From assembly GCA_024277255.1 (NCBI GenBank), contig JAJRVQ010000033.1, positions 1 through 64,000 of the forward strand: a DNA stretch of 64,000 nucleotides, given 5' to 3'. Below the pieces are notes generated by a model that saw only the letters and a program-made list of their open reading frames with translations, was not told the DNA's origin and searched no databases. The DNA comes from Acidobacteriota bacterium (GTDB lineage Bacteria; Acidobacteriota; Thermoanaerobaculia; Multivoradales; SZUA-115). Of this stretch, positions 34,245 through 43,100 are shown in pieces. Within the stretch, counting starts at the first letter, position 1; each line of letters starts with the position of its first letter. A program made the translations under genes and the position numbers.

Positions 34245-34922
34245 CTACTCGCGCTCCGCGCTCAGCCGGTAGCCGAAACCTTTCATGGTGTGGATCAGGG
34301 TTTTGCTGCGGCCGTGATCGATCTTCTTGCGCAGGCGGTGGATGAGTACGTCCACCACGTTGGCGGTCGAGTCGAAGGCCGAATCCCAGACATGCTCTTC
34401 GATCTCGAAGCGAGAGACCGCCTCGCCGAGGCGAACGAGCAGATACTCGAGCATGGCGAACTCCTTCGGTGAAACCTCGATGGTTCTGCCGCCCACGGTG
34501 ACGATTCGGCGTACCCGATCGAGGCGAAGATCGCCGGCGGCGAAGGCCGGTTGCAGCGGTCTGTTGCGGCGCCTGAGGAGCGCGCGGACCCGCGCCAGCA
34601 ACTCGCCGAAGACGAACGGTTTGGTCAGGTAGTCGTCGGCACCGGCGTCGAGGCCGGAGATCTTCGCCTCGACCTCACCGAGTGCGGTGAGCATCAGTAC
34701 CGGCGTGGCGATCGACTCACTGCGCCATTGGCGAAGAAGTTCGATGCCGTCGGGCGAGGGGATCTGGCGATCGAGCACCACCAGGTCGTAGTCGTTGGTC
34801 GCCATCAGTTCGCTGGCGGTGGCGCCGTTTTCGGCGTAGTCCACCGCATAGTTCTCGTCACGGAGGATCTCGACGATCGCCTCGCCGAGTACCAGGTTGT
34901 CTTCGACGGTCAGGATTCGCAC
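34245..34922 (-). CDS. OmpR/PhoB-family response regulator of the copper-oxidase locus
   Basis: The 225-aa protein has a receiver (LTVEDN, phospho-Asp in LVVLDRQIPSPDG, Lys in YLTKPFV). The winged-helix domain reads SPKEFAMLEYLLVRLGEAVSRFEIEEHVWDS...HRLRKKIDHGRS...MKGFGYRLS. GTG at 34922 matches the usual family start two residues before ILTVED. It lies 25 bp after the cytochrome/LivK gene on the same strand, so it is probably the last gene of the multicopper-oxidase operon. It is a close paralog of the regulator at 28766-29440. The kinase at 45827, at the other end of the locus, is its likely partner by analogy with the paralogous pair, which is adjacent. Confidence 0.92.
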   Translation of the reverse strand: MRILTVEDNLVLGEAIVEILRDENYAVDYAENGATASELMATNDYDLVVLDRQIPSPDGIELLRQWRSESIATPVLMLTALGEVEAKISGLDAGADDYLTKPFVFGELLARVRALLRRRNRPLQPAFAAGDLRLDRVRRIVTVGGRTIEVSPKEFAMLEYLLVRLGEAVSRFEIEEHVWDSAFDSTANVVDVLIHRLRKKIDHGRSKTLIHTMKGFGYRLSAERE

Positions 34923-34947
34923 AGTCTTTCCATGGTCGTGTACAAGG

Positions 34948-36621
34948 CTAGCGGAGAGCGACCCAAGGCCCCTGTTGCCGGGTTCCGCCACTGGCGTCCG
35001 GCCTGACAATGTAGGCGCCCATGGCGCCGATTCTCCGGTTGGCGCTGTAGGTGAGTGGTGGCGCGAGGCCGGTATCTAGCTCGTAGAAACTCTCCAAGGC
35101 CTGGACCAACCCTAGCCGACTGATCGCTCTGCCGCCACGCAGGAGAGCTTCGATCAGGGTCTCGGTGGCCGCCAGAGCGCTGAACTCGACGGCGAGGATT
35201 GCCGAGTTCGCCGCCTCGCCGCGCAATGATCGGTAGAGCACTTGTGCGCGCTGGGAGCGGTCGGCGGGCAGGGTCGGTTGGGCGATGAACAGCCGCTCGG
35301 CAAGCGCAGCCGGAGGTTGGCTTGCTGCCAGACCGGAGAGCGGGCCGAGAAGCAGGATCCGCGGTCGCCAATCGCTGCGTGCGATGGCCTCCAGCAGGGA
35401 GGCGGTTTGGCCCTCGCTGCCCAGGAAGAGGAGCTGATCTTCTCTGCTGTCATCGCCGTGGGCGCTCTTCTGGCTGGCTAGCGAGGCCAAGTCGAGAATC
35501 TCATTGTGGGCCACGGAACGAACCTCGACGCTGGTCCAGGTGGACTCCGGGTGTGCTGTCGCCTGCTCTTGGCATGCGGCGACCGCCCCGGCCAGTGAGT
35601 CGATGTCGGCGTGCAGGATCAGCAAGCGGCCACCCGTGCCGGCCCAGCTGTCGCCGGCGAACTGAACCAGTGCGCGGGCCTGTTGTTCCAGCCCCGGCAG
35701 GAGATAGAAGACAAAAGGGTTCACCGGTGTTGCGACCTGCGGATGGAGGCTGAACGGTCCGACGCTGGGTACCCCTTCGGTCTTGGCGAAGGCTGCCAGC
35801 TCAGCGTCGGCGCCGGCCATGTAGGTGGCGAGCAGGGCGAAGATCTCCTCTTCTTCGACGAAGCGAGCGACTTCCGAACGCCGCCGCCAACCCTCCTCGG
35901 GCGGTGAGAGGAAGTGCAATTCGACGGTGCGGCCATAGAGGCCGCCGGCCTGGTTCAGCTGGTCGAAGCGGGCCTCGATCACGGAGCGGATGGCGGCCGA
36001 CATCGAGTCCATCGCTCCCGGCGGCGGCAAGATGACGCCCAGACGCAGCGTTCGAACACCCACCCCCGGGTCGCGCTCGCTGGAGATCACCTTGAGGTAG
36101 GCGACCAGATCGGCGCTTTCTTGGTGGGTCAACCGGTAGCGGGGCATCGCCGCGTGGAGCGGCTGTCCGCCGGAGTCGATGCCCATGCCGACAGCCCGCT
36201 TGAACAGCGCCTCGGTGTAGGCGGGATGTTGGCGACCGCCGGTGGCCTTGCCGCTGTACGGTCGTTGCAGGATCTCCCACTGTAAGTTGGAGGGTGTGAG
36301 TCCGCCTTCAGCGTTGCCTTCGGCTCGCCGGCCGTGACAGCCGATGCAGGGTAGGGCGCTGGCTGGAATCTCGGTACCGCCCTCGCCGAGGACGGCGATG
36401 ATCTTGCGCTCTTCTGCGCTCGTGCCCGCGCTGTAGATGAGCTTGCCCCGCGCCTCGGCCTCGCTGAGTGCAGCTTGCTCTGAGGCCAGGGTTCCAGCGC
36501 CCAGCAAGGCGACCGCCAAGGTCGCCGCCGAGAGCAGGGCGGTGCGCAGCTCGCGGCGACCCGGCGGTCTTCGCTCAGTCGCCCGGAGCACGGGTCTCTT
36601 CGTCTTGCATACCGGGGTCAT
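34948..36621 (-). CDS. Cytochrome c fused to LivK-type periplasmic binding protein
   Basis: The 557-aa exported protein has a signal sequence after a basic start (RRELRTALLSAATLAVALLGAG). Next is a cytochrome c domain of about 130 aa with one heme motif CIGCH and a later Met in AAMPRYRLTHQESADLVAYLK as axial-ligand candidate. From about residue 195 there is a type I periplasmic binding domain of the branched-chain amino acid ABC type (LRLGVILPPPGAMDSM...). No ABC permease or ATPase lies nearby, so import is unlikely; the domain may bind a ligand for sensing or electron transfer. I recall this fusion beside SCO and multicopper-oxidase genes in other bacteria. The ATG overlaps the SCO gene by 47 bp and has AGAGG 8 nt upstream. 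Confidence 0.85.
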   Translation of the reverse strand: MTPVCKTKRPVLRATERRPPGRRELRTALLSAATLAVALLGAGTLASEQAALSEAEARGKLIYSAGTSAEERKIIAVLGEGGTEIPASALPCIGCHGRRAEGNAEGGLTPSNLQWEILQRPYSGKATGGRQHPAYTEALFKRAVGMGIDSGGQPLHAAMPRYRLTHQESADLVAYLKVISSERDPGVGVRTLRLGVILPPPGAMDSMSAAIRSVIEARFDQLNQAGGLYGRTVELHFLSPPEEGWRRRSEVARFVEEEEIFALLATYMAGADAELAAFAKTEGVPSVGPFSLHPQVATPVNPFVFYLLPGLEQQARALVQFAGDSWAGTGGRLLILHADIDSLAGAVAACQEQATAHPESTWTSVEVRSVAHNEILDLASLASQKSAHGDDSREDQLLFLGSEGQTASLLEAIARSDWRPRILLLGPLSGLAASQPPAALAERLFIAQPTLPADRSQRAQVLYRSLRGEAANSAILAVEFSALAATETLIEALLRGGRAISRLGLVQALESFYELDTGLAPPLTYSANRRIGAMGAYIVRPDASGGTRQQGPWVALR

Positions 36622-37225
36622 TGAGTACCTCTCGGAGGTGGCGGGCCAACTCGGCGTCGTCGGCGAGACCGATGACCTTCTTCCACAACCCGGTGCGCAG
36701 GTTGCCCATGATCAGCAGGTTGGAGTGGGTCTCGCGGTCATCGACATATTGCCCCAGCTTGGCGAGGGCCAGATCCACGTTGGTCTTGTTGCCGCCGATG
36801 AAGTACCAGCCGGGGCCGGCCCCGTAGCGTTGGGCGAACTTGGCCAACTCGTGTGGTGAGTCCTGGATGGGGTCCACCGACATGGAGATGATGTGCAGGT
36901 CTTTGCCCATGTGGTCGGCGAACTCGCGCTGGAGCGCCGCCAGCTTTTTGGCCATCAGTGGGCAGACACCGGTGCATTCGGTGAAGAAGGCGCTGAACAC
37001 CACCACCCGATCGGCCATCAAGTCGTGGTAGAGACGCACGGTTTGGCCCTCTTGGGTGACCAGTTCGACATCGGTGAAGTAGCGCTCGTCCGGGGAGGGC
37101 TCCTCGGCCACCGCTGTGCCGGCGAGGGTCACGGTGGCCACAAGAAGGGCCATCGCGAGGCGGCCGAGACGGAGCAGCGGGAACTTCGACCGGCGTGGCA
37201 GAGGGCGGCTACCTAGCCGGTTCAT
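36575..37225 (-). CDS. SCO-family copper chaperone (second copy)
   Basis: The 216-aa protein has a signal peptide or anchor (RLAMALLVATVTLAGTAVAEE) and a thioredoxin-like SCO domain. Copper ligands are the Cys pair in FFTECTGVCPLM (C-x3-C) and the distal His in DDRETHSNLLIMG. SCO proteins deliver copper to oxidases or act as thiol reductants for the copper-site Cys. It starts on the stop of the first SCO gene (ATGA overlap). Two SCO proteins in one operon with a single oxidase suggest separate delivery and reduction steps, which is inference. Confidence 0.92.
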   Translation of the reverse strand: MNRLGSRPLPRRSKFPLLRLGRLAMALLVATVTLAGTAVAEEPSPDERYFTDVELVTQEGQTVRLYHDLMADRVVVFSAFFTECTGVCPLMAKKLAALQREFADHMGKDLHIISMSVDPIQDSPHELAKFAQRYGAGPGWYFIGGNKTNVDLALAKLGQYVDDRETHSNLLIMGNLRTGLWKKVIGLADDAELARHLREVLNDPGMQDEETRAPGD

Positions 37226-38043
37226 CGCCCACCTCCGGTGCTGGCCAACCGCGATTTCTGCTCTCCTTGGTGCGCCGCATCGCCGTCCATCTCGGCGAGG
37301 AGGGCGTCGAGCTGGGTGGCGGGCGCCAAACCGTAGGCACGCATCCAGCGCCCGGCGGCATCGTTGCCGACGAGAACGATCGGGGAGTGATCCTCGGAAT
37401 CCGGGGTAAAGACCTTGAGTGCCTTGAGCAGAGTGTCGATCCGCGCCTTGTCGCCGGTGACCAGCGTCCAGCGGGGGCCGCCTTCCTGGTCGGAACGGAA
37501 ACGCTCAGCCCAAGCCTTGAGCCGATCCGGAGTGTCGGTCATCGGGTCGACGCTAATCGAGATCAGTTCCACCTCTTCGGCTGCACGCTCGCCTAGAAGC
37601 GCTTGCAGCCGTGCGAAGTTGGCTCCCATCGGAGGGCATATCGTGGTGCAGGTGGTGAAGACGAAGTTCATCGCCACCACTCGATTCTGCACCAGGTCGC
37701 TGTAGAAGTGCACCACCCGGCCCTCTTGGTCGAGCAGCTCGAAGTCAGGGATGGTCAGCCCGCCGGTGGCGATGACCTCGGTGGTCCCCTGCTCGGAGGC
37801 CGGAGGATCCGGGACCCTATGCCGGGAGTGGTCGATCATTGCGCCATGCTCAGCGTGGGCGGTGTGACCGGCATGGGCGGCGGGGGTGGCCGACCCTGCC
37901 TCGGAGGCAGCGGCAGCGCCGTGGCAGGCCGGGGGCTCGTCCGCCAGGGGCACGGCCGGCGCGGCATTGGCGCTGAAGGGGAGTACAGCCAACAGCAATG
38001 CCGCGCCGGCTGACAAGGCTACTCGGATGGATAGTGGGCTCAT
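37222..38043 (-). CDS. SCO-family copper chaperone with His-rich N-terminal extension
   Basis: The 273-aa protein has a signal peptide (SIRVALSAGAALLLAVLPFSANAA). A His- and Met-containing low-complexity stretch follows (HAGHTAHAEHGAMIDHSRH), which could hold extra copper. Then comes an SCO domain with FTTCTTICPPMG (C-x3-C) and the distal His in DSEDHSPIVLVG. The His-rich extension is absent from its neighbour. ATG 38043 is preferred, with GAGGTG upstream; an alternative start 17 codons up does not begin with a signal peptide. It follows the propeller gene by 58 bp and overlaps the second SCO gene by 4 bp. Confidence 0.92.
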   Translation of the reverse strand: MSPLSIRVALSAGAALLLAVLPFSANAAPAVPLADEPPACHGAAAASEAGSATPAAHAGHTAHAEHGAMIDHSRHRVPDPPASEQGTTEVIATGGLTIPDFELLDQEGRVVHFYSDLVQNRVVAMNFVFTTCTTICPPMGANFARLQALLGERAAEEVELISISVDPMTDTPDRLKAWAERFRSDQEGGPRWTLVTGDKARIDTLLKALKVFTPDSEDHSPIVLVGNDAAGRWMRAYGLAPATQLDALLAEMDGDAAHQGEQKSRLASTGGGR

Positions 38044-38101
38044 GATGCACCTCGTGATCTCGACGATCTGGTCTGTTCGGTTGGGGCAGCTCAATTTGGG
38101 A

Positions 38102-40123
38102 TTAGTGAGTCTGCAGGTCGGGCTGTGTTGAGGGGGCCGCCGCCGGCACTGGCGCTGCCGGTGCGACGGCGTAGAGGTTGAGGGAGGGCGAACGGTTGAG
38201 GACCAGCTTCAACGACGGTGAATGGACGATCACCCGGAAGATGCCCTCGGCGCGCGGCACGAAGCGAAGCTCGTAGAGCCCTTCGCCGAGAAAGGTGGGC
38301 GTCGTGCGGTCCTGCCAGACGCCGGGTACCTGGAAGGTGAGGACTTGAACGTCTTTGGCCATCAACGGCTCGCCGCTCACCGGATCGGTCAGCTTGAAAC
38401 GTACGCTGACTTCTCGGCCGGCTTCGACCTCACCACCGTCGTGCAGGAACTCGACTCGTGCCCCCAGCGCCGCTCGACGTTTCCGTTCCAGCTCCGGGTT
38501 GGCCTGCACCTCGAAGCCGAAACACTGCGTCATGCGCGGTGCATCGAGGAAGAATGCGAGGTCGTAGTGGCCGTGGCGGCGCAGCTGGATGGCGGTGGAG
38601 TAGGTGCCGCTGTGGCCCCGTTCGGTCAAGCTGCGGTCGATGACCATCACCGCGCGCGGCTCGTTGCCGTAGTTGCTGAAGCTGCCCATCGGAGCGGCCA
38701 TCCCCTCCTTGTAGTAGTAGATCATTCGATCGGCGGGGTTGGCGACGAGGACCGCCGTGGCTCCTGGAGCCTGAACGATGCCGGCCGCCGCGGTCGGCTT
38801 GGACAGCCTGCCGAAGGGCTTCTGGCCACCGGGGAAGTCGATGACCGGGACGGCGTCACCCTCCCTGCCCAATTGACCCAGCGGGACCATCAGGACCAGT
38901 TCGTTGTTCTGGTGACGCACGTAAGCCAGTTCATCGCTGAAGGCGACCTGGTCGGGCCCCTCCAACATGTCGCCGATCTGGATGATGCGGTTGAGTGCGG
39001 TGTCGAAGATGAACAGCTCGTCGGTTTGCGGATTGACCACCAAACCGAGCCGCCCGCCGGGAGCGATGCCCATGTCGCCGATCCCTGGCTTGGCTTCCAA
39101 GCGAGCCAACACCTCGTGGCTGCGCGCATCGACCGCCACGATCTGACCGGAGGCGGCGTCCGCCACATAGACCGTATCGGCGACGGGTGAGTAGTCGAGA
39201 GAGACGGGATGTTCACCCACCGTGATGCGGGTTACTGGCCGCAGAGGAGGAATGTCGACGACCGAAAGTGTCCCCGCTTGCTCGCTCAGTACGAAGGCGT
39301 AGCGACTGTCTTGAGTAAATGTGAAGTGGTGGTTGCCGGCGCCGGCGCCGACGCGAGCGACCACCTGGTGAGTCGCCAGGTCGATCACGGCGGCGGCGAT
39401 ACCGGTGACACCCGGCCCCTTGGCGTCGCCGACCCAGAGATAACGACCGTCAGGTTGCAGACCGAGCCGCGACGGTTCGCCTCCGGTTTCGATCTCTTCC
39501 ATCACCTTCCAGGTGGCGGTGTCCACCACCGCGATGCGGCCGGACTCGGGCATCGAAACGTAGACCTTGGTGTCGTCCTCATTGCTCACCCAGTCGTAAC
39601 CCGGGCTTTCCAGGTCGACCATCGCCAGCAGCTTGGAACCGCCGAAACCGAAGAGCGGATCGACGACCGAGATCGTCGGGCCCGGGTTGAGCGCCAATAC
39701 GTAGTAGACGTTGAGGTCCACCTCGGGAACCGACAACAACGATCCTCCGATGAACCCTTCGATCTTCTCTTTGCAGGCTTCGGGACCTTCCTTCGCCCCG
39801 TCTGGCACCAGGTCCATCCAGGCGCCGGGGAAGAGACCTGGCAAGGGAGTGCCGGTGGTCGTGTCGGAGATACGGAACGTGACTTCCACGGAGTCGCCTT
39901 CGCGATACTCGCCAGCCTTGCGAGCTGCGTTCAGCGGTGAGATCTCGGCTTCGATGCGGATTCCCTCCACCTCGATCGCCTTGACGAAGTTACGGTCGGG
40001 CCCCGTTACCGGCGAAGAGTTCGCCGGTAACGAGGCGGCGGCGCCGGCGACCGAAAAGGTCGCCGACGCCGTGGCGAGGGCCAGCAGAAGGTGCCGCATG
40101 GTTCTCGCCCCGCCCTGTCTCAT
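38102..40123 (-). CDS. Exported YncE/cytochrome-d1-like beta-propeller protein
   Basis: The 673-aa protein has a signal peptide (MRHLLLALATASATFSVAGAAA). An N-terminal beta domain is followed by a propeller of seven or eight blades with the YncE/NHL/cytochrome d1 theme: KVYVSMPESGRIAVVDTATWKVM, YAFVLSEQAGTLSVVDIPP, TVYVADAASGQIVAVDARS, ELFIFDTALNRI. A C-terminal beta-sandwich ends the protein. There is no CXXCH, so no covalent heme; d1-type heme binding is not evident. Its ATG overlaps the oxidase stop by 4 bp, so the pair is translationally coupled. It may be an electron carrier partner, scaffold or sensor for the oxidase; this is inferred from linkage only. Confidence 0.82.
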   Translation of the reverse strand: MRQGGARTMRHLLLALATASATFSVAGAAASLPANSSPVTGPDRNFVKAIEVEGIRIEAEISPLNAARKAGEYREGDSVEVTFRISDTTTGTPLPGLFPGAWMDLVPDGAKEGPEACKEKIEGFIGGSLLSVPEVDLNVYYVLALNPGPTISVVDPLFGFGGSKLLAMVDLESPGYDWVSNEDDTKVYVSMPESGRIAVVDTATWKVMEEIETGGEPSRLGLQPDGRYLWVGDAKGPGVTGIAAAVIDLATHQVVARVGAGAGNHHFTFTQDSRYAFVLSEQAGTLSVVDIPPLRPVTRITVGEHPVSLDYSPVADTVYVADAASGQIVAVDARSHEVLARLEAKPGIGDMGIAPGGRLGLVVNPQTDELFIFDTALNRIIQIGDMLEGPDQVAFSDELAYVRHQNNELVLMVPLGQLGREGDAVPVIDFPGGQKPFGRLSKPTAAAGIVQAPGATAVLVANPADRMIYYYKEGMAAPMGSFSNYGNEPRAVMVIDRSLTERGHSGTYSTAIQLRRHGHYDLAFFLDAPRMTQCFGFEVQANPELERKRRAALGARVEFLHDGGEVEAGREVSVRFKLTDPVSGEPLMAKDVQVLTFQVPGVWQDRTTPTFLGEGLYELRFVPRAEGIFRVIVHSPSLKLVLNRSPSLNLYAVAPAAPVPAAAPSTQPDLQTH

Positions 40124-43100
40124 TGTTTCGGAGTCCACTGAACGGGGGTGAACCCGGTGGTACGGAACAATCCCCAAAGACCGTTATCGGTGGCCCATGG
40201 GATGTAGTCGCGGTAGAGGTAGTCCATCGGACTGGCTCCATCCAGGCTGGCCTTGCCGAGGAGCACGTTGAGGTGCGACCCGGTACCGATGCCAGTCTGC
40301 GCTCCCCACCACTTCGAGAGTGGGTTGAAGCCCTGATAGTGCGACTCCTTGATCCACGGTTCCTCCTGCCATATGTGGCCATGAAGCTCGAAGGAGTGAT
40401 TCTGCGTGTCGCCACCGGGGTGAACGACTCGCATGCGCACTGCATTGAACCCGGCGGTCTGGAAGATCGGAGTCTCCGGATCGCCGCCAACCAAGCCGTT
40501 GGTGAAGGCCTGGTCGAAGTTGGTGATGGTTCGGGTGAAGCCGAGGGAGGAATTCGGCTGGTGCCCGTAGCGGAACCACAGCGGTTCCGTGCGGTAGTTG
40601 AAGGCCGCCTGGCCGGTTTCGGTCGGATCCTCAGCCACGGTCAGGCTGTGGACCGCCTCGAAAGCACCCCTGAAGCCCTGCCGGTAGTGCAGGTTCAGAT
40701 CGTCCTGATAGTGCAAGACGAACTCTCTGAAGATAGCGCCGCCGGACGTCTGGATGGTGGCTCGAGAGTAGGTGCGCTTGAGCACGCCGTCGACGTCCAC
40801 GATCTTGTCGAGCGTCCAGCTTGCGGTGGGCGGCTCGATGATGAGCGAGCCGATGGCACCGTTCTGGGTGTGCTTGATCGGATCGGACGAGATCAGCGCT
40901 GTGGCACCGTACTCGAACGCGTCCCAACCCAAGGTACCTAGCTTGTTCTTGAACAGTTTCCCGGCGTACCAGTAGTACTTGATCGCTTGACCGGGAGAGA
41001 CTGTCTGCTTGGGACCAGGAGTGAGACCTTGGTAGCGGTTGAGCCCGACGTTGTAGCCATCCGATTGACGGATGTCGACCGCAACCATTTGCGGGTGGAG
41101 ACTGACGTCGAGCGAGGTGTTCAGTTGGTTGGAGTTGAACTTGTCGACCAGCATGGGAACACCGCTGTAGCCTTGCAGGTCCGCGTAGGTGGTGGGTAGG
41201 GCATTGCGTAGAGTCACCTCGATGCAATCGCCCGCGATGGCGCGCAGCACCAGCGGTTCGACCAGCACGTCGGACTTCAACGTACCGTTGGCGTTGAGAT
41301 CGCTGGTGTGGACGAAGAGGATGCCCGACGGATCGGTCAACGGTCCGCTGGCTGTCTGTTTCACCGTCCACGGGCCGTCTCCGGTACCCGCTGAACATTC
41401 CGGACCCTGGCCCTGCCAGAGTTTCACCGTGGTTGGACGGCTGTTGTAGGTGATGTAGCCGTTGGGCAGTGCGACACTGGCGGCGACCGCCGTAATGTCG
41501 TACCTGCGCGGCGGCAGGGTGTGCGGCGGGCAAGCGATTTTCGCCGCCGGCGCCGGTGCGATGGTGGTGATGGTACCCACCAGGGCTGACGCGGCCTTCT
41601 CGCCTATCGGGACGTCGCCACCGACCAGAGCACTTCCGGCGTCGGCGAACAACGGTGGATCGTTCGGATCGCCGGTCAGCGAATCCGGCCCGATAGCCGT
41701 GATGTTGGTGGGCAGGGTCATGAGATCCCCTTGCTTGCCTCGATAGAGCCGCAAGAGGCCCCACATGCCGTTCCACTGCATATCGTTGCTAGCACTGGGT
41801 TTGTAGAGGTAGTCGGCGAACTTGCCGGCCGACAGGTTGGGAACTCGCACGACCTCGATGTCGTACCACTCGGAGATACCCATCATCTGGGAAGCTCGGT
41901 AACCGGAATTGAGGAACTCCGGCTCGTGTAGCCAGTTGAGGCCGTGGAAGTTGAAGTTGTGCTCCTCTTCGTGGGCGCCGACCAAGGTGCGCACGTGCAC
42001 CCGGTCGTTCTCATAAGCGCGCAGCAGAGGGGTGTAGGGGTCGCCCGGTTGCAGGCCCAAGGTCAGGTTCGGATACGGGATCCAGGGACTGCTCACGCCG
42101 TTGTAGTTGCTGTCGGCGCGATCGGTACGGCTCTCGTAAGCGAAAGAGAGGTCGCCGGGTTCTCCGGCCGCCTGCTGTGGCGGATTGGAGAACGGGTTGC
42201 GGATGCGCAACGGCAGCGGCTCTTGCCGGTAGTTGACCACGCCGGTTCCCGGATCGTCCGCGGAGACGGCTTCCGGGCAACCCGGAGCGGCGTTGTAGGG
42301 GAAGCCGTTGTCGGCGAACCAGGGAGCCGGGAACGGCCCGTCAGGATCGCAAGGGTTGGTCGGGCAGACGTTGGGCTTGGCGAAGAGATAGGGCAGACCG
42401 ACCTCTTCGCGTCCCGGTGGGTTGATCACGCTGGCGAAGTCCATGTACCCGAAGTCCTTGTCCGGGCAGGTGAGCTGTTGTTCTCCGGCAGCTTTCGGCC
42501 CGAACTGGTTGGGCTTGTAGGCCAGTTGGAAATCGGCGAACTCGATGGCGAACTCGCGGAAAGTCTCGGAATTGGAGACGATACGAGCCTGCCAGGTCGT
42601 CGGGCCGCCGTCGGCGCGGGTACCTAGGAGGGTGTTCGACTCGTTTTCGTACCAGACCGCGTTTTTCGGTTCGATGATCAAGCCCGCGTAGAGACCTGCC
42701 TGTTGGTGGGTCGAGGGACCGAAGTGGTCGTGGGTGAACACCGTGTGAAGGGTGCGATCGTTGTTGTTGTTGTCCTTCACCGGATCGGCCCACCAGCGCT
42801 GGACCGTGGTCTGCGCTCCGAGCCAGTCGTCGCGGTCGTTGCAGTTGGCATCGACGCCGGAGGTGCCGAAGAAGGGATGCTGCTCAGCGACCGGGCAGTC
42901 ATCGAGGGTGCGGCCGGGTGCCGCGGCGGTGATCGGCAGCAGTGGGATACAGCTGTTCTGGGTGCGAATCGCCAGGATCCGCTCCTGGACCTCCTCGGCG
43001 GAGAAGGTGCCATCCTCATAGTTCCAGCCGTTGCCGCCGCCGTCCGAGCTGGTGACATCGAACTTCACCAGGTGGATGTGCTGGCTCAGCACGTCGGTGG

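Noticed and set aside
34948-36621. Ordinary branched-chain amino acid transporter binding protein
   Set aside because: The N-terminal CIGCH cytochrome domain and the lack of permease and ATPase genes argue against a simple transport role.
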